A stretch of DNA of 64,000 bases from Flavobacterium sangjuense (lineage in GTDB: Bacteria > Bacteroidota > Bacteroidia > Flavobacteriales > Flavobacteriaceae). The stretch lies in assembly GCF_004797125.1 (NCBI RefSeq), contig NZ_CP038810.1, forward strand, positions 1,178,001-1,242,000, written 5' to 3'. Both the position numbers and the translations under genes were made by a program. Positions 50,483-63,747 of this stretch are shown piece after piece (position 1 is the stretch's first letter; every line of letters starts with the position of its first letter). The notes beneath the pieces were generated by a model. That model searched no databases. It was given only the letters and a program-made list of their open reading frames with translations, and was not told the origin of the DNA.

Positions 50483-51694
50483 TTAATAGATTAAGTATTT
50501 CTTTTGCATTTCCTTAAAATCATTCAGTCCTTTTTCCCAGGATTTTCGAATTTCAGCTTCCGATGTTCCGGCTTCAATTTGCTGTTGCAGTTTTTTGGTT
50601 CCGGCTAATTTGGTAAAAAACGGAATGAAGAATTTCGACTTATCTGCAGTTTCGTTATAGGCTTTGAGTAGCCATTTTAATTCGAGTTTTTTCACTTTTG
50701 GTGCCTGAGTCAAATCTTCACCATTACACAATTGGTTTTTATATGGTGGTTCTTTGGAGCCGAAATTTGGAACTGGCGTAAAACTAAAATTGCCTTTCGG
50801 AAGAAATGGCGAACCGTATATCTGGAATTGCTTTTCGGTGCCACGACCAACACTTACATTCGTTCCTTCAAACAAACATAAACTTGCATACAAGTTGATG
50901 GCTTGGTCATTGGGTAAGTTTGGCGAAGGTTTTACAGGCAAGCTATAAAACATTTCACGTTTGTAGTTCAGACATGGAATTACAGTTAAGTTACATTGAA
51001 CCCCATTTTTCAACCATTTTTCACCATTAATCATTTTGGCGTATTCACCAATCGTCATGCCGTGTAACAACGGAATTTGATGCATTCCCACAAAACTTGT
51101 GAATTCTTTTTCCAAAATTGGTCCGTCAACAATTCCGCCATTCGGATTCGGTCGGTCTAAAACAATAAGTTGTATATTGTTTTCAGCACAAGCTTCCATT
51201 ATATAATGAAGCGATGAAATATAAGTGTAGAATCGCGCGCCAACATCCTGCAAATCAAAAACCAAAATGTCAAGTCCGGCTAATTGTTCCGGTTTAGGTT
51301 TTTTGTTATCACCATAAAGCGAAACAATTGGCAAACCTGTTTTGCTGTCTTTGCCGTCAACCACATGTTCACCAGCATCTGCTGTTCCTCGGAAGCCGTG
51401 TTCGGGAGCGAAGATTTTGGTAAGGCTGATTTTTTGTTCTAATAAAAAATCGACAACATGTCTCTTGTCGGTCAGGATTCCGGTTTGATTCGTAACAATG
51501 CCAACTTTCTTATCTTTCAATAAAGGCAAATATGCAGCATAGTTGTCAGCACCGGTTTTTATTTCCAAAGTTATATTTTCCGGAAGAGTATAGTTTGTCT
51601 TATCACTTATCCCTTTTCCCTTTTGACTTCCGCAGGCAATCATTAGCAAAACCGATAATAAAACTGTATTTTTGAACACCAAATTTGAAATCAT
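50483..51694 (-). CDS. DUF1343 lipoprotein, NamZ-like exo-beta-N-acetylmuramidase
   Basis: The 403-residue protein starts at the ATG at 51694, where a lipoprotein signal begins (LLMIACGSQ). A longer frame to 51829 lacks a signal and overlaps the divergent gene. DUF1343 landmarks: GIVTNQTGI, IFAPEHGFRGTADAGE, DLQDVGARFYTYISS and VLDRPNPNGG. This family includes NamZ, which removes N-acetylmuramic acid from peptidoglycan fragments; a cell-wall recycling role is inferred. Only 4 bp separate its start from that of the permease. Confidence 0.87.
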   Translation of the reverse strand: MISNLVFKNTVLLSVLLMIACGSQKGKGISDKTNYTLPENITLEIKTGADNYAAYLPLLKDKKVGIVTNQTGILTDKRHVVDFLLEQKISLTKIFAPEHGFRGTADAGEHVVDGKDSKTGLPIVSLYGDNKKPKPEQLAGLDILVFDLQDVGARFYTYISSLHYIMEACAENNIQLIVLDRPNPNGGIVDGPILEKEFTSFVGMHQIPLLHGMTIGEYAKMINGEKWLKNGVQCNLTVIPCLNYKREMFYSLPVKPSPNLPNDQAINLYASLCLFEGTNVSVGRGTEKQFQIYGSPFLPKGNFSFTPVPNFGSKEPPYKNQLCNGEDLTQAPKVKKLELKWLLKAYNETADKSKFFIPFFTKLAGTKKLQQQIEAGTSEAEIRKSWEKGLNDFKEMQKKYLIY

Positions 51695-51698
51695 ACCA

Positions 51699-52931
51699 TT
51701 GAAATTAGAATATTTTATAGCGAAACGACTCATTACTGCTAAAGACCATAAAAGTAGTATTTCTGCGCCAATAATAAAAATTGCCATCACCGCGATTGCA
51801 CTCGGAATGATTATGATGATTGTTTCCATCGCAACCGGAATTGGGTTGCAACAAAAAATACGCCAGAAAGTTTCGGCTTTTAACGGGCATATAATTGTCT
51901 CTGGTTACAATGACAACAATTCGGATGTAAGCACAACGCCGATTTCCATTCATCAAAACTTTTATCCAAATTTCAAAAACGTTGACGGCATAACTCATGT
52001 GCAGGCCGTTGCCAGCAAAGCCGGAATCATCAGAACTGAATCAGCTTTTGAAGGTATTATTTTTAAAGGCGTTGGGAAAGATTATCAAACAGACAATTTA
52101 AAAGAGTATTTAACAGAAGGAAGGTTGCCCAATTTCAAAGCCAATCTCAACGAGGAAGTTTTGATTTCTCAGTATTTGTGTAACCGATTAGGGCTAAAAC
52201 TCGGTGACAAGTTTGTGACTTACTTTATGAAAGAAAACAGTGAAGGCTACAACCTGCGCAATTTCAAAATAGTCGGAATTTACAATTCAGGGTTTCAGGA
52301 ATTCGATGCCAGTTATGTGATTGGCGATATTCGTCACGTACAAAGAATCAACAAATGGCGTCCTGAACAAATCGGCTCTTTCGAAGTTTTTGTTGACGAT
52401 TTCACCCAAATAGAAAGCAAAGGGCAAGAGGTTTACGAGGAAACGTCATCAACACTCGACTCCCAAACAATCGTTGAGAAATTCTATTATATCTTCGAAT
52501 GGCTCAAACTTTTTGATTTTAATATTATTGTTATTCTGATTGTCATGATAGCCGTTTCTACTATTAATATGGTAGTCGCGCTCTTGGTGTTAATTCTCGA
52601 ACGAACTCAAATGATCGGAATCCTAAAATCACTTGGAGCCAACAATTGGTCAATCCGAAAAGTGTTTCTCTACAATGCCGCCTACTTAATTGGCCGCGGA
52701 TTGCTTTGGGGGAATTTAATTGGAATCGGATTGCTTCTTCTTCAAAAATACTTTGGCATCATAAAACTAAATCCCGAAAGTTACTATGTCAACGTAGCTC
52801 CTGTCGACATTAACCTGTTCTACATTTTGTTACTAAATATCGGAACTATCGCAATCTGCCTGGTAGTTTTACTTATTCCATCTTATATCATTACCAAAAT
52901 TACACCTTCCAAATCCATTCGCTTCGAGTAG
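51699..52931 (+). CDS. LolC/LolE-like FtsX-domain ABC permease
   Basis: The 410-residue permease has an N-terminal helix (IKIAITAIALGMIMMIVSIATG), a large periplasmic domain and three C-terminal helices of the FtsX type. Likely works in lipoprotein release or a related outward transport with an ATPase encoded elsewhere. I take the TTG at 51699 (reads KLEYFIAKRLITAKDH); an alternative TTG at 51672 would overlap the NamZ-like gene. No ATG is available near the N-terminus. Confidence 0.82.
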   Translation: MKLEYFIAKRLITAKDHKSSISAPIIKIAITAIALGMIMMIVSIATGIGLQQKIRQKVSAFNGHIIVSGYNDNNSDVSTTPISIHQNFYPNFKNVDGITHVQAVASKAGIIRTESAFEGIIFKGVGKDYQTDNLKEYLTEGRLPNFKANLNEEVLISQYLCNRLGLKLGDKFVTYFMKENSEGYNLRNFKIVGIYNSGFQEFDASYVIGDIRHVQRINKWRPEQIGSFEVFVDDFTQIESKGQEVYEETSSTLDSQTIVEKFYYIFEWLKLFDFNIIVILIVMIAVSTINMVVALLVLILERTQMIGILKSLGANNWSIRKVFLYNAAYLIGRGLLWGNLIGIGLLLLQKYFGIIKLNPESYYVNVAPVDINLFYILLLNIGTIAICLVVLLIPSYIITKITPSKSIRFE

Positions 52932-52932
52932 G

Positions 52933-52993
52933 GCCGAGCGTTAGGAAACAAGCCGGCGGCTTGTTTTAGCGAAGGAGCCAGGTGGCGCGTTGG
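52933..52993 (+). repeat. Dispersed repeat A, left copy (inverted around the rRNA operon)
   Basis: GCCGAGCGTTA, a hairpin AACAAGCC-GGC-GGCTTGTT, then TTTAGCGAAGGAGCCAGGTG plus GCGCGTTGG. Reverse complement with the same arms at 58883-58944, where the hairpin reads AAAATGTCC-ACA-GGACATTTT. Confidence 0.85.
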
Positions 52994-53020
52994 GCTATGG
53001 TTGATATCTTCATTTATTTT

Positions 53021-53117
53021 GAGCTACTTCCCGCTGTCCGTTATATCTTTTTATAAATTGCCACGGGTTTAAACCCATGGCAATTTATAAAAAGGATGCC
53101 ACTTCCATCGGGGCTAA
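53021..53117 (-). repeat. Dispersed repeat B, copy 2 (inverted)
   Basis: Read on the minus strand: TAGCCCCGATGGAAGTGGCA with a hairpin ATAAATTGCCATGGG / CCCGTGGCAATTTAT, then GACAGCGGGAAGTAGCTC. Arms match copy 1 at 47823-47922; the hairpin does not. Confidence 0.82.
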
Positions 53118-53202
53118 AAAGTTAGCGTATTGTTAAAGTTCATCTCCAAAAGCCGACAAATCAACGTCTTAAAAAAAAGAATAAGAAAAGCGTAAAAAAC
53201 AT

Positions 53203-53234
53203 TTGGAATAAGGGAGATTTAGTTTTTATATTTG
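53203..53234 (+). promoter_or_regulatory. rRNA operon promoter P1
   Basis: A TTG at 53203-53205, a 21-bp spacer and a perfect -7 box TATATTTG at 53227-53234, followed by CACCCCGC. Confidence 0.7.
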
Positions 53235-53316
53235 CACCCCGCAAGAGAGGGATGTTCATATAAAAACTGGAAAAACGAGGAATTTAAAATAAATTCAAAA
53301 ATATTTTTAAAATTGC

Positions 53317-53346
53317 TTGTTGGTTAAAAAAGAATAGTTACTTTTG
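53317..53346 (+). promoter_or_regulatory. rRNA operon promoter P2
   Basis: A TTG at 53317-53319, a 19-bp spacer and a -7 box TACTTTTG at 53339-53346, followed by CACCCGC as in P1. Two similar promoters in tandem are usual for rRNA operons. Confidence 0.72.
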
Positions 53347-53553
53347 CACCCGCTAAACGAGAGAATAGCGATTTAATCTGAACTAGTTTCAGATTCTAAA
53401 TACAAGAATACGTTCATAGACATATTGAATTGACAGCCGTTTTAGACAGTGATGTTTAAAACAACAAAAAGAGAGTAAGAGAATCGGAAGATTTGAAAAA
53501 AGACTAGCCTTTGTCTACATTACGAATGCAGAACGCGAGTTCAGCATAACAAT

Positions 53554-55069
<1,516 letters not shown>

Positions 55070-55155
55070 AGAGACGATAAAAAGGACTAGACCTTAAATC
55101 ATTTAATTCAATTACTCTCGCTGTTAGTTCAAATATTATAATAAGCAAAAAACAG

Positions 55156-55229
55156 AGTCTCGTAGCTCAGCTGGTTAGAGTACTACACTGATAATGTAGG
55201 GGTCCCCAGTTCGAGTCTGGGCGGGACTA
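55156..55229 (+). tRNA. tRNA-Ile (anticodon GAT)
   Basis: 74 nt, 7-bp acceptor AGTCTCG/CGGGACT, D-arm GCTCAGCTGGTTAGAGT, anticodon loop CTGATAA with GAT, T-arm CCAGTTCGAGTCTGG. CCA is not encoded. Standard spacer tRNA. Confidence 0.96.
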
Positions 55230-55310
55230 CTTTGTTTGTTTATTTAAAGGAAATTCTGGAAGTTGAGCAATTATGAGCACAATTACTGCGTCAGTTCGCT
55301 GTCGCTCGGG

Positions 55311-55340
55311 TCATAACTCATAACTGATAACTCATAACTA
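55311..55340 (+). repeat. Tandem ATAACT word in the rRNA spacer
   Basis: TCATAACTCATAACTGATAA and more, between tRNA-Ile and tRNA-Ala. Same words as in aroA and before queA. Confidence 0.75.
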
Positions 55341-55347
55341 AGAAAAT

Positions 55348-55421
55348 GGGGGATTAGCTCAGCTGGCTAGAGCGCCTGCCTTGCACGCAGGAGGTCATCG
55401 GTTCGACTCCGATATTCTCCA
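55348..55421 (+). tRNA. tRNA-Ala (anticodon TGC)
   Basis: 74 nt, acceptor GGGGGAT/ATTCTCC, D-arm GCTCAGCTGGCTAGAGC, anticodon arm CCTGCCTTGCACGCAGG with TGC, T-arm ATCGGTTCGACTCCGAT. No encoded CCA. Confidence 0.96.
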
Positions 55422-55622
55422 CGAATCTGTTGATTCGGTTATGCGGTAATTTGTTGATTTGGGAAACCAGATAACCGGATAACCAAATAACCAAATCCAC
55501 ACAGATAAAGTTCATTGACATATTGAGATAAGAAAAAATTTAAAAAGTAGAAAGCGTTTGTTGCTATTTATAGTAATGAACAAAAAAAAACGGTCTCGTT
55601 GTTTACAACGAGATTGGGTACA

Positions 55623-58501
<2,879 letters not shown>

Positions 58502-58508
58502 ACACCTT

Positions 58509-58532
58509 TTCCTCCGCCGCAAGGCGGAGGAA
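58509..58532 (+). other. GC-rich hairpin in the 23S-5S spacer
   Basis: TTCCTCCGCC-GCAA-GGCGGAGGAA, 10-bp stem with a GNRA-type loop. Likely part of precursor processing. Confidence 0.7.
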
Positions 58533-58621
58533 GAAACTTTCTTTAATTTTTCTTTATCTCAGTATGTTAAGATATTATGTATTGATCTCGTTTTCAGAAC
58601 GAGACCCTTGCAAAACCTCTT

Positions 58622-58728
<107 letters not shown>

Positions 58729-58737
58729 TTTTTTAGT

Positions 58738-58769
58738 AACCCTGACCAAACGGTCAGGGTTATTTTTTT
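58738..58769 (+). terminator. rRNA operon terminator
   Basis: 10-bp stem AACCCTGACC / GGTCAGGGTT, AAAC loop, then a T-run 10 bp after the 5S end. Confidence 0.9.
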
Positions 58770-58821
58770 TATAGGAGCAGCGTGTCGCCCTTTGGGCTCG
58801 ATCCGCTGCCTTTTTTTTAGA

Positions 58822-58855
58822 AAGTCCTCATCATTTATTTGATGGGGATTTTTTG
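58822..58855 (+). terminator. Second hairpin with T-run after the rRNA operon
   Basis: TCCTCATCA pairs with TGATGGGGA (one G-U) and is followed by six T. It may be a back-up terminator. A direct copy of GCTGCCTTTTTTTTAG (58721-58736) lies just before it at 58805-58820. Confidence 0.65.
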
Positions 58856-58882
58856 TTTTACACACTTTGGTGAATTTATGGT

Positions 58883-58944
58883 CCAACGCACCGCCTGGCT
58901 CCTTCGCTAAAAATGTCCACAGGACATTTTTATTAACGCTCGGC
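58883..58944 (-). repeat. Dispersed repeat A, right copy (inverted around the rRNA operon)
   Basis: CCAACGCACCGCCTGGCTCC and TTCGCTAAA, a hairpin AATGTCC/GGACATT, then TAACGCTCGGC. Reverse complement of the arms at 52933-52993. Confidence 0.85.
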
Positions 58945-59007
58945 TCTGTGAGGGATGGAAGCAAGCTGCCGTGCAGCGCGAACAGCCCGGACCCGAAGGG
59001 ACACGCC

Positions 59008-59033
59008 AAAAAAAACTCCTCAATTGAGGAGCT
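59008..59033 (-). terminator. Terminator of the M1 aminopeptidase gene
   Basis: Palindromic stem CTCCTCAA/TTGAGGAG with eight T on the minus strand, just after the stop at 59040. Confidence 0.82.
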
Positions 59034-59039
59034 TCTATT

Positions 59040-60887
59040 TTATTTTAGTAATGATTCAATTTCATGAACTGTTGTTGCATGATAACCCGATTTTGCCTTC
59101 GCATAAATTTGTTTTGCCCAAACTTTCCCTTCAGGAGTTTTGATCATTTCCTTATATAACGGCGTTAGCGAATAGGTTCTGCTATAAGAAGTCAGGAATT
59201 GTTCGATGGCAGGATAGGCAAATTTATACTGATGCTGAATCGCTATGATAAACCATTGGCGTTTTACCACAAAATTTCCTCCATTAGTGAAGTTGAATTC
59301 TTTGTCGATATCAGTCATTTCCTGAACAGTCAAATCTTTTGGCAGGTAATCTATGAAATGTTGTTTTTCGTTGGTTGATTTTATCTTTTGGCTCAATCCT
59401 TTAGTTCCAGTTGTTCTCCATGTTTTTTGGATAATGTCAATAGCGTTGAAATCTTCTGAAACCGGAGTTATTATATTTGATGGAATTCCCGGTTTATAAA
59501 TCCAGTCTTCTAGCTTTATTTTGTCTGCTAACCTTTTGTCACCTTTGATTAGATTTTTATTAAAATAAGAAACAAATTCTTCGGTAGTTATAGATTGGAA
59601 TGCATGGTCATTGAAATAATTTGTTATAAAAGCATCAAATTTTTTACGACCGACAGCCGCTTCAATAGTTTGTAAAAGCGCATAGCCCTTTTCATAAGGA
59701 ATGTCACTCAATCCGTCATCGGGATTTTTACCCGAAGTGTCTATTTTTAAACGAGTGTCAGGGCTGTCGTTTCCGAGTTCTTCCAAATTGTTTTGCAACA
59801 CTTTTCGGCTTAATACATCCTGCATTTTGGCTTCGTCAACTCCAAATACTTCTTCTCCGATTCGGTGTTCAACATAAGTTGTAAAACCTTCGTTGAGCCA
59901 AGTTTCATCCCAAGACGCATTAGTTACTAAGTTTCCACTCCAACTATGTCCTAATTCATGCGCTAACAAACTTGTCAACGAACGATCGCCAGCTAAAACA
60001 GTAGGTGTAAGGAACGTTAAGTTCGGATTTTCCATTCCGCCAAAAGGGAAACTTGGAGGGAGCACAATCACATCATATCTGCCCCAACGATAGGATCCAA
60101 ATAACTTTTCGGCTGCGTTTACCATTTTTCCTAATTCAGCAAATTCCCATACGGATTTGTCGATTTGAGAATGTTCTGCATACACTCCGGTTCTGTTATC
60201 AATAGATTTGAATTCGACATCGCCAACGGCAATCGCCATCAGATAAGAAGGAATCGCTTTTTCCTGTTTAAAAGTATAGACTCCGGTATCGTTTTTCTGT
60301 TGTGGATTTACAGCACTCATCAGTGCTATTAAATCTTTTGGAACAGTAACTTTAGCATTATAAGTAAAGCGAACTCCGGGCGAATCCTGACACGGAATCC
60401 AGGTACGAGACCAAATGCTTTGCCCTTGCGAAAACACAAACGGGTTCTTTTTATCAGCCGTTTGTTCCGGCTTTAACCATTGCAGAGCCACACCATCTTT
60501 GGTAGTGTTGTAATAGATATTGACTTTGGTCGTATTTGGTTCTATAGTTATATGAAGTGGCTTTCCGTGGAGTTCAATTTCCTTTCCCAGTTCGAATTTG
60601 GTTTCTTTTTCGTCATCGCCCAGAGTAACTTTGGTAATGTTTAGCGTGTTTTCATCGAATATGATTTCGTTTCCTTTGGAGATATTATCAATCTGCCACG
60701 AAGCTTTTCCTGAAATTGTTTGGGTATCAAAATCGACTTTGATATCTAAATCTAAATGTTTGACAACCGCTTCAGCTGGATTTGAAAACGAATGGGCATC
60801 TTTTAGGATTTGATTTTGTGGAGTTGATTCTTTTTTTTGACAGGCAGTAAAAGTGATAAGAACTATCAGTAAACTTAATTTTCTCAT
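59040..60887 (-). CDS. M1-family metallopeptidase (aminopeptidase), lipoprotein
   Basis: The 615-residue zinc aminopeptidase has a lipoprotein signal (ITFTACQKK, Cys16). GGMEN (283-287) is the aminopeptidase exopeptidase motif. HELGHSWSGN (HELGH 310-314) and the third ligand E333 in NEGFTTYVEH complete the zinc site. The text is closer to leukotriene A4 hydrolase-type members than to PepN, including a shorter length. Probably a periplasmic or outer-membrane enzyme. It stands alone next to the rRNA operon. Confidence 0.92.
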   Translation of the reverse strand: MRKLSLLIVLITFTACQKKESTPQNQILKDAHSFSNPAEAVVKHLDLDIKVDFDTQTISGKASWQIDNISKGNEIIFDENTLNITKVTLGDDEKETKFELGKEIELHGKPLHITIEPNTTKVNIYYNTTKDGVALQWLKPEQTADKKNPFVFSQGQSIWSRTWIPCQDSPGVRFTYNAKVTVPKDLIALMSAVNPQQKNDTGVYTFKQEKAIPSYLMAIAVGDVEFKSIDNRTGVYAEHSQIDKSVWEFAELGKMVNAAEKLFGSYRWGRYDVIVLPPSFPFGGMENPNLTFLTPTVLAGDRSLTSLLAHELGHSWSGNLVTNASWDETWLNEGFTTYVEHRIGEEVFGVDEAKMQDVLSRKVLQNNLEELGNDSPDTRLKIDTSGKNPDDGLSDIPYEKGYALLQTIEAAVGRKKFDAFITNYFNDHAFQSITTEEFVSYFNKNLIKGDKRLADKIKLEDWIYKPGIPSNIITPVSEDFNAIDIIQKTWRTTGTKGLSQKIKSTNEKQHFIDYLPKDLTVQEMTDIDKEFNFTNGGNFVVKRQWFIIAIQHQYKFAYPAIEQFLTSYSRTYSLTPLYKEMIKTPEGKVWAKQIYAKAKSGYHATTVHEIESLLK

Positions 60888-60914
60888 TGCGAATTTTATT
60901 TATTGTAAATTAAA

Positions 60915-60951
60915 TAAAAAAATCCCGTTCTGAAATTTCAAAGCGGGATTT
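60915..60951 (-). terminator. Terminator of the pdhA-pdhC unit
   Basis: Stem AAATCCCG / CGGGATTT with a 16-nt loop that contains a smaller GAAATTTC palindrome, with T-rich sequence on the minus strand. It follows the pdhC stop by about 20 bp. Confidence 0.8.
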
Positions 60952-60972
60952 ATATTATTAAAACGAATTGGC

Positions 60973-62604
60973 TTATGCCAGCATCGTAACCGGGTTTTCT
61001 ATATACTGTTTCAAGGTTTGCAGGAATTGCGCTCCTGTTGCTCCGTCAATAGTTCTGTGGTCACAAGCTAATGATAACATCATAGTGTTTCCAACTACAA
61101 TTTGGCCATTTTTTACAACCGGTTTTTCTACAATTGCTCCTACTGACAGGATAGCAGAATTTGGTTGGTTGATGATTGAGTTGAATTCAGTAATACCGAA
61201 CATACCAAGATTAGAAATAGTAAAAGTACTTCCTTCCATTTCTGAAGGTAATAACTTTTTGCTTTTTGCTCTTCCTGCAAGATCTCTAACGCTTGCGCCA
61301 ATTTGAGATAAACTCATACCATCAGTAAATGGCAATACCGGAACTACTAATCCGTCTTCAACTGCTACAGCAACACCAATATTTACGTGATAGTTGATGG
61401 TAATAGCTTCTGCTGACCATTGTGAATTGATCTTTGGATGTTTTTTCAACGCCAGTGCACTAGCTTTAATCACCATGTCGTTGAAAGATACTTTGGTATC
61501 CGGAACGCTATTAATGACTGCTCTTGATTTCATTGCTTCGTCCATTGTTACTTCAATTACTAAGTTGTAATGTGGTGCAGTAAACAATGATTCTGCTAAA
61601 CGTTTCGCAATGATTTTACGCATTTGCGAATTTTTGATTTCTTCTGTTGCTATCTCTCCCGCTGGGACAAATGGTTTTACCACAGTTGCAGCAGCTTGTG
61701 CGTTGTCAGTTGTCGGTTGTGCAACCGGACTTGCAGCAGCAGTTCCAGGTGTAAAGTTTTCGACATCACTTTTAGTAATACGACCGTTTTCACCAGAACC
61801 TTTTATTTGAGAAAGATTAATTCCTTTATCCTTAGCAATTTGTTTTGCTAATGGCGAAGCAAAAATTCTTCCTCCATCAGTTGTTGTTTGGGTAGCTTCT
61901 ATTGTTGGAGCAGCTGTTACTGATTGTTCAGTTGTTGCCGGAGCAGCAACTGGTGCAGCACCATCTTTTTTATAGTTTTCGGCTATGCCTGAAATATCTG
62001 TTCCTGCAGGACCGATGATAGCTAAAACACTGTCAACTGGTGCCGATTGTCCTTCGTTAATTCCGATAAACAATAAAGTACCAGCGTTGAAAGATTCAAA
62101 CTCCATCGTAGCTTTATCGGTTTCGATTTCAGCAAGGATATCACCTTCTTTAACTTCGTCACCTACTTTTTTCAACCATGTTGCCACAGTTCCTTCAGTC
62201 ATCGTATCACTAAGACGAGGCATAGTTACTACGATTACTCCTTTTGGTAATGAAGCCGGAACCGATGCAGCAGCTGGAGCTTCAGAAGCAGTTTGAGCCG
62301 GAGCTTCAGCCTTAACTTCCGGAGCAGCTTCTGCAACACCTGAAATTAATCCCGAAATATCTTCACCTTCATTTCCGATGATTGCTAATAATGAATCTAC
62401 AACTGCAGTTTCACCTTCTTTAATTCCTATATATAATAAAGTCCCGGAATTGAAAGATTCAAATTCCATTGTAGCTTTATCAGTTTCGATTTCCGCAAGG
62501 ATATCACCTTCTTTTATTGTGTCACCTACTTTTTTCAACCAAGTAGCAACAGTTCCTTCTGTCATCGTATCGCTCAAACGCGGCATTGTGATTTTTGTTG
62601 CCAT
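60973..62604 (-). CDS. pdhC: Pyruvate dehydrogenase E2, dihydrolipoamide acetyltransferase
   Basis: The 543-residue E2 has two tandem lipoyl domains (1-80 and about 125-205, each with the lipoylated Lys in ETDKATMEFES). A peripheral-subunit-binding domain follows (about 250-285, IFASPLAKQIAKDKGI), with Ala/Pro/Thr-rich linkers between. The catalytic domain carries FNDMVIKASALALKKHP and the active-site DHRTIDGA. The two lipoyl domains are nearly identical, so recombination between them could change their number. It is 2 bp after pdhA. Confidence 0.95.
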   Translation of the reverse strand: MATKITMPRLSDTMTEGTVATWLKKVGDTIKEGDILAEIETDKATMEFESFNSGTLLYIGIKEGETAVVDSLLAIIGNEGEDISGLISGVAEAAPEVKAEAPAQTASEAPAAASVPASLPKGVIVVTMPRLSDTMTEGTVATWLKKVGDEVKEGDILAEIETDKATMEFESFNAGTLLFIGINEGQSAPVDSVLAIIGPAGTDISGIAENYKKDGAAPVAAPATTEQSVTAAPTIEATQTTTDGGRIFASPLAKQIAKDKGINLSQIKGSGENGRITKSDVENFTPGTAAASPVAQPTTDNAQAAATVVKPFVPAGEIATEEIKNSQMRKIIAKRLAESLFTAPHYNLVIEVTMDEAMKSRAVINSVPDTKVSFNDMVIKASALALKKHPKINSQWSAEAITINYHVNIGVAVAVEDGLVVPVLPFTDGMSLSQIGASVRDLAGRAKSKKLLPSEMEGSTFTISNLGMFGITEFNSIINQPNSAILSVGAIVEKPVVKNGQIVVGNTMMLSLACDHRTIDGATGAQFLQTLKQYIENPVTMLA

Positions 62605-62606
62605 AA

Positions 62607-63608
62607 TTATAGTCTGTGAGGGATGAAAGGATAATTTTCTTGTTCGTAAACCACATCATACAATTGTTGTACTTCAGGGAAAGGAGATTCTTCAGCGAAT
62701 GTTGCACACTCTTCTACTAAATCTTTTACTCTTTCGTCAATGATTTCAATCTCTGCATCTGTTGCATAGTTTTTTTCCTTGATGATATCAAGCACTTGAG
62801 TGATTGGGTCAATTTTTCTGTATTCTTCTACTTCGTCTTTCGAACGGTATAATTGTGCATCCGACATGGAGTGACCTCTGTATCGGTATGTTTTCATTTC
62901 TAAGAAAGTTGGTCCGTCACCACGACGTGCTCTTTCCATAGCTTCGTGCATAGCTTCGGCAACTTTTACAGGATTCATTCCGTCTACTGGTCCGCATGGC
63001 ATTTCGTAGCCCAAACCAAGTTTCCAAATATCTGTATGATTAGCGGTTCTTTCAACAGATGTTCCCATTGCATAACCATTGTTTTCACAAATGAAAACTA
63101 CGGGTAATTTCCATAACATTGCCATGTTGAACGCTTCGTGTAATGAACCTTGACGCGCTGCACCATCACCAAAATAGGTAAGCGTTACACCACCAGTTTC
63201 AAAATATTTATCGGCGAAAGCCATACCGGCACCAACCGGAATCTGTGCTCCAACGATACCATGACCACCATAAAATCCGTGTTCTTTTGAGAAGATGTGC
63301 ATTGAACCACCCATTCCTTTTGAGGTTCCGGTTACTTTTCCAAGTAGTTCGGCCATTACTTTTCTTGGGTCAACACCCATTCCAATTGGCTGCACGTGAT
63401 TACGATAGGCCGTAATCATTTTGTCTTTTCCGCCTAAGTTCATAGCGTGCAAAGCACCAGCTAAAACGGCTTCCTGACCATTGTATAAGTGTAGAAATCC
63501 TCTAACTTTTTGTTGAATATAAAGTGCTGCAAGTTTGTCTTCAAACTTTCTCCAAAGCAGCATGTCTTCGTACCACTTTAAATAAACTTCTTTTGTTACT
63601 TCTTTCAT
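62607..63608 (-). CDS. pdhA: Pyruvate dehydrogenase E1 alpha subunit
   Basis: The 333-residue protein carries the thiamine diphosphate motif GDGAARQGSLHEAFNMA (GDG...N). Further landmarks are YNGQEAVLAG, TAYRNHVQPIGMG, the GGSMHIFSKEHGFYGGHGI loop and the phosphorylation-loop text YRYRGHSMSDAQLYRSKDE. The E1 beta gene is not in the window. It is divided from cdd by about 140 bp. Confidence 0.95.
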   Translation of the reverse strand: MKEVTKEVYLKWYEDMLLWRKFEDKLAALYIQQKVRGFLHLYNGQEAVLAGALHAMNLGGKDKMITAYRNHVQPIGMGVDPRKVMAELLGKVTGTSKGMGGSMHIFSKEHGFYGGHGIVGAQIPVGAGMAFADKYFETGGVTLTYFGDGAARQGSLHEAFNMAMLWKLPVVFICENNGYAMGTSVERTANHTDIWKLGLGYEMPCGPVDGMNPVKVAEAMHEAMERARRGDGPTFLEMKTYRYRGHSMSDAQLYRSKDEVEEYRKIDPITQVLDIIKEKNYATDAEIEIIDERVKDLVEECATFAEESPFPEVQQLYDVVYEQENYPFIPHRL

Positions 63609-63747
63609 TTTTTACTTTTTGCTAAAGCGTTATTAAGTTGTAAATTATATTTCAACGCAAAATAGTTCACTCACATACAAATTTGCGAAAGGCAAAAGTA
63701 AAACATTCCGAGTAAGAAGTAAAATTTAAAAGAGTAATTTTTTACAG

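Larger units (their letters stand above)
52932..53553. other. Repeat-rich leader region of the rRNA operon
   Basis: 622 bp without a gene. It holds dispersed repeat A (52933-52993), dispersed repeat B inverted (53021-53117) and two promoters (53203-53234 and 53317-53346). After these comes a region reaching the 16S start that probably forms the processing stem. Confidence 0.7.

Noticed and set aside
53021..53117. Hairpin at 53055-53092 as a simple terminator of the permease gene
   Set aside because: It is part of dispersed repeat B, shared with 47823-47922, and has no clean T-run after the stem.
62384..62600. Duplication in pdhC as an assembly error
   Set aside because: The two near-identical segments are the two lipoyl domains, a normal feature of E2 proteins.
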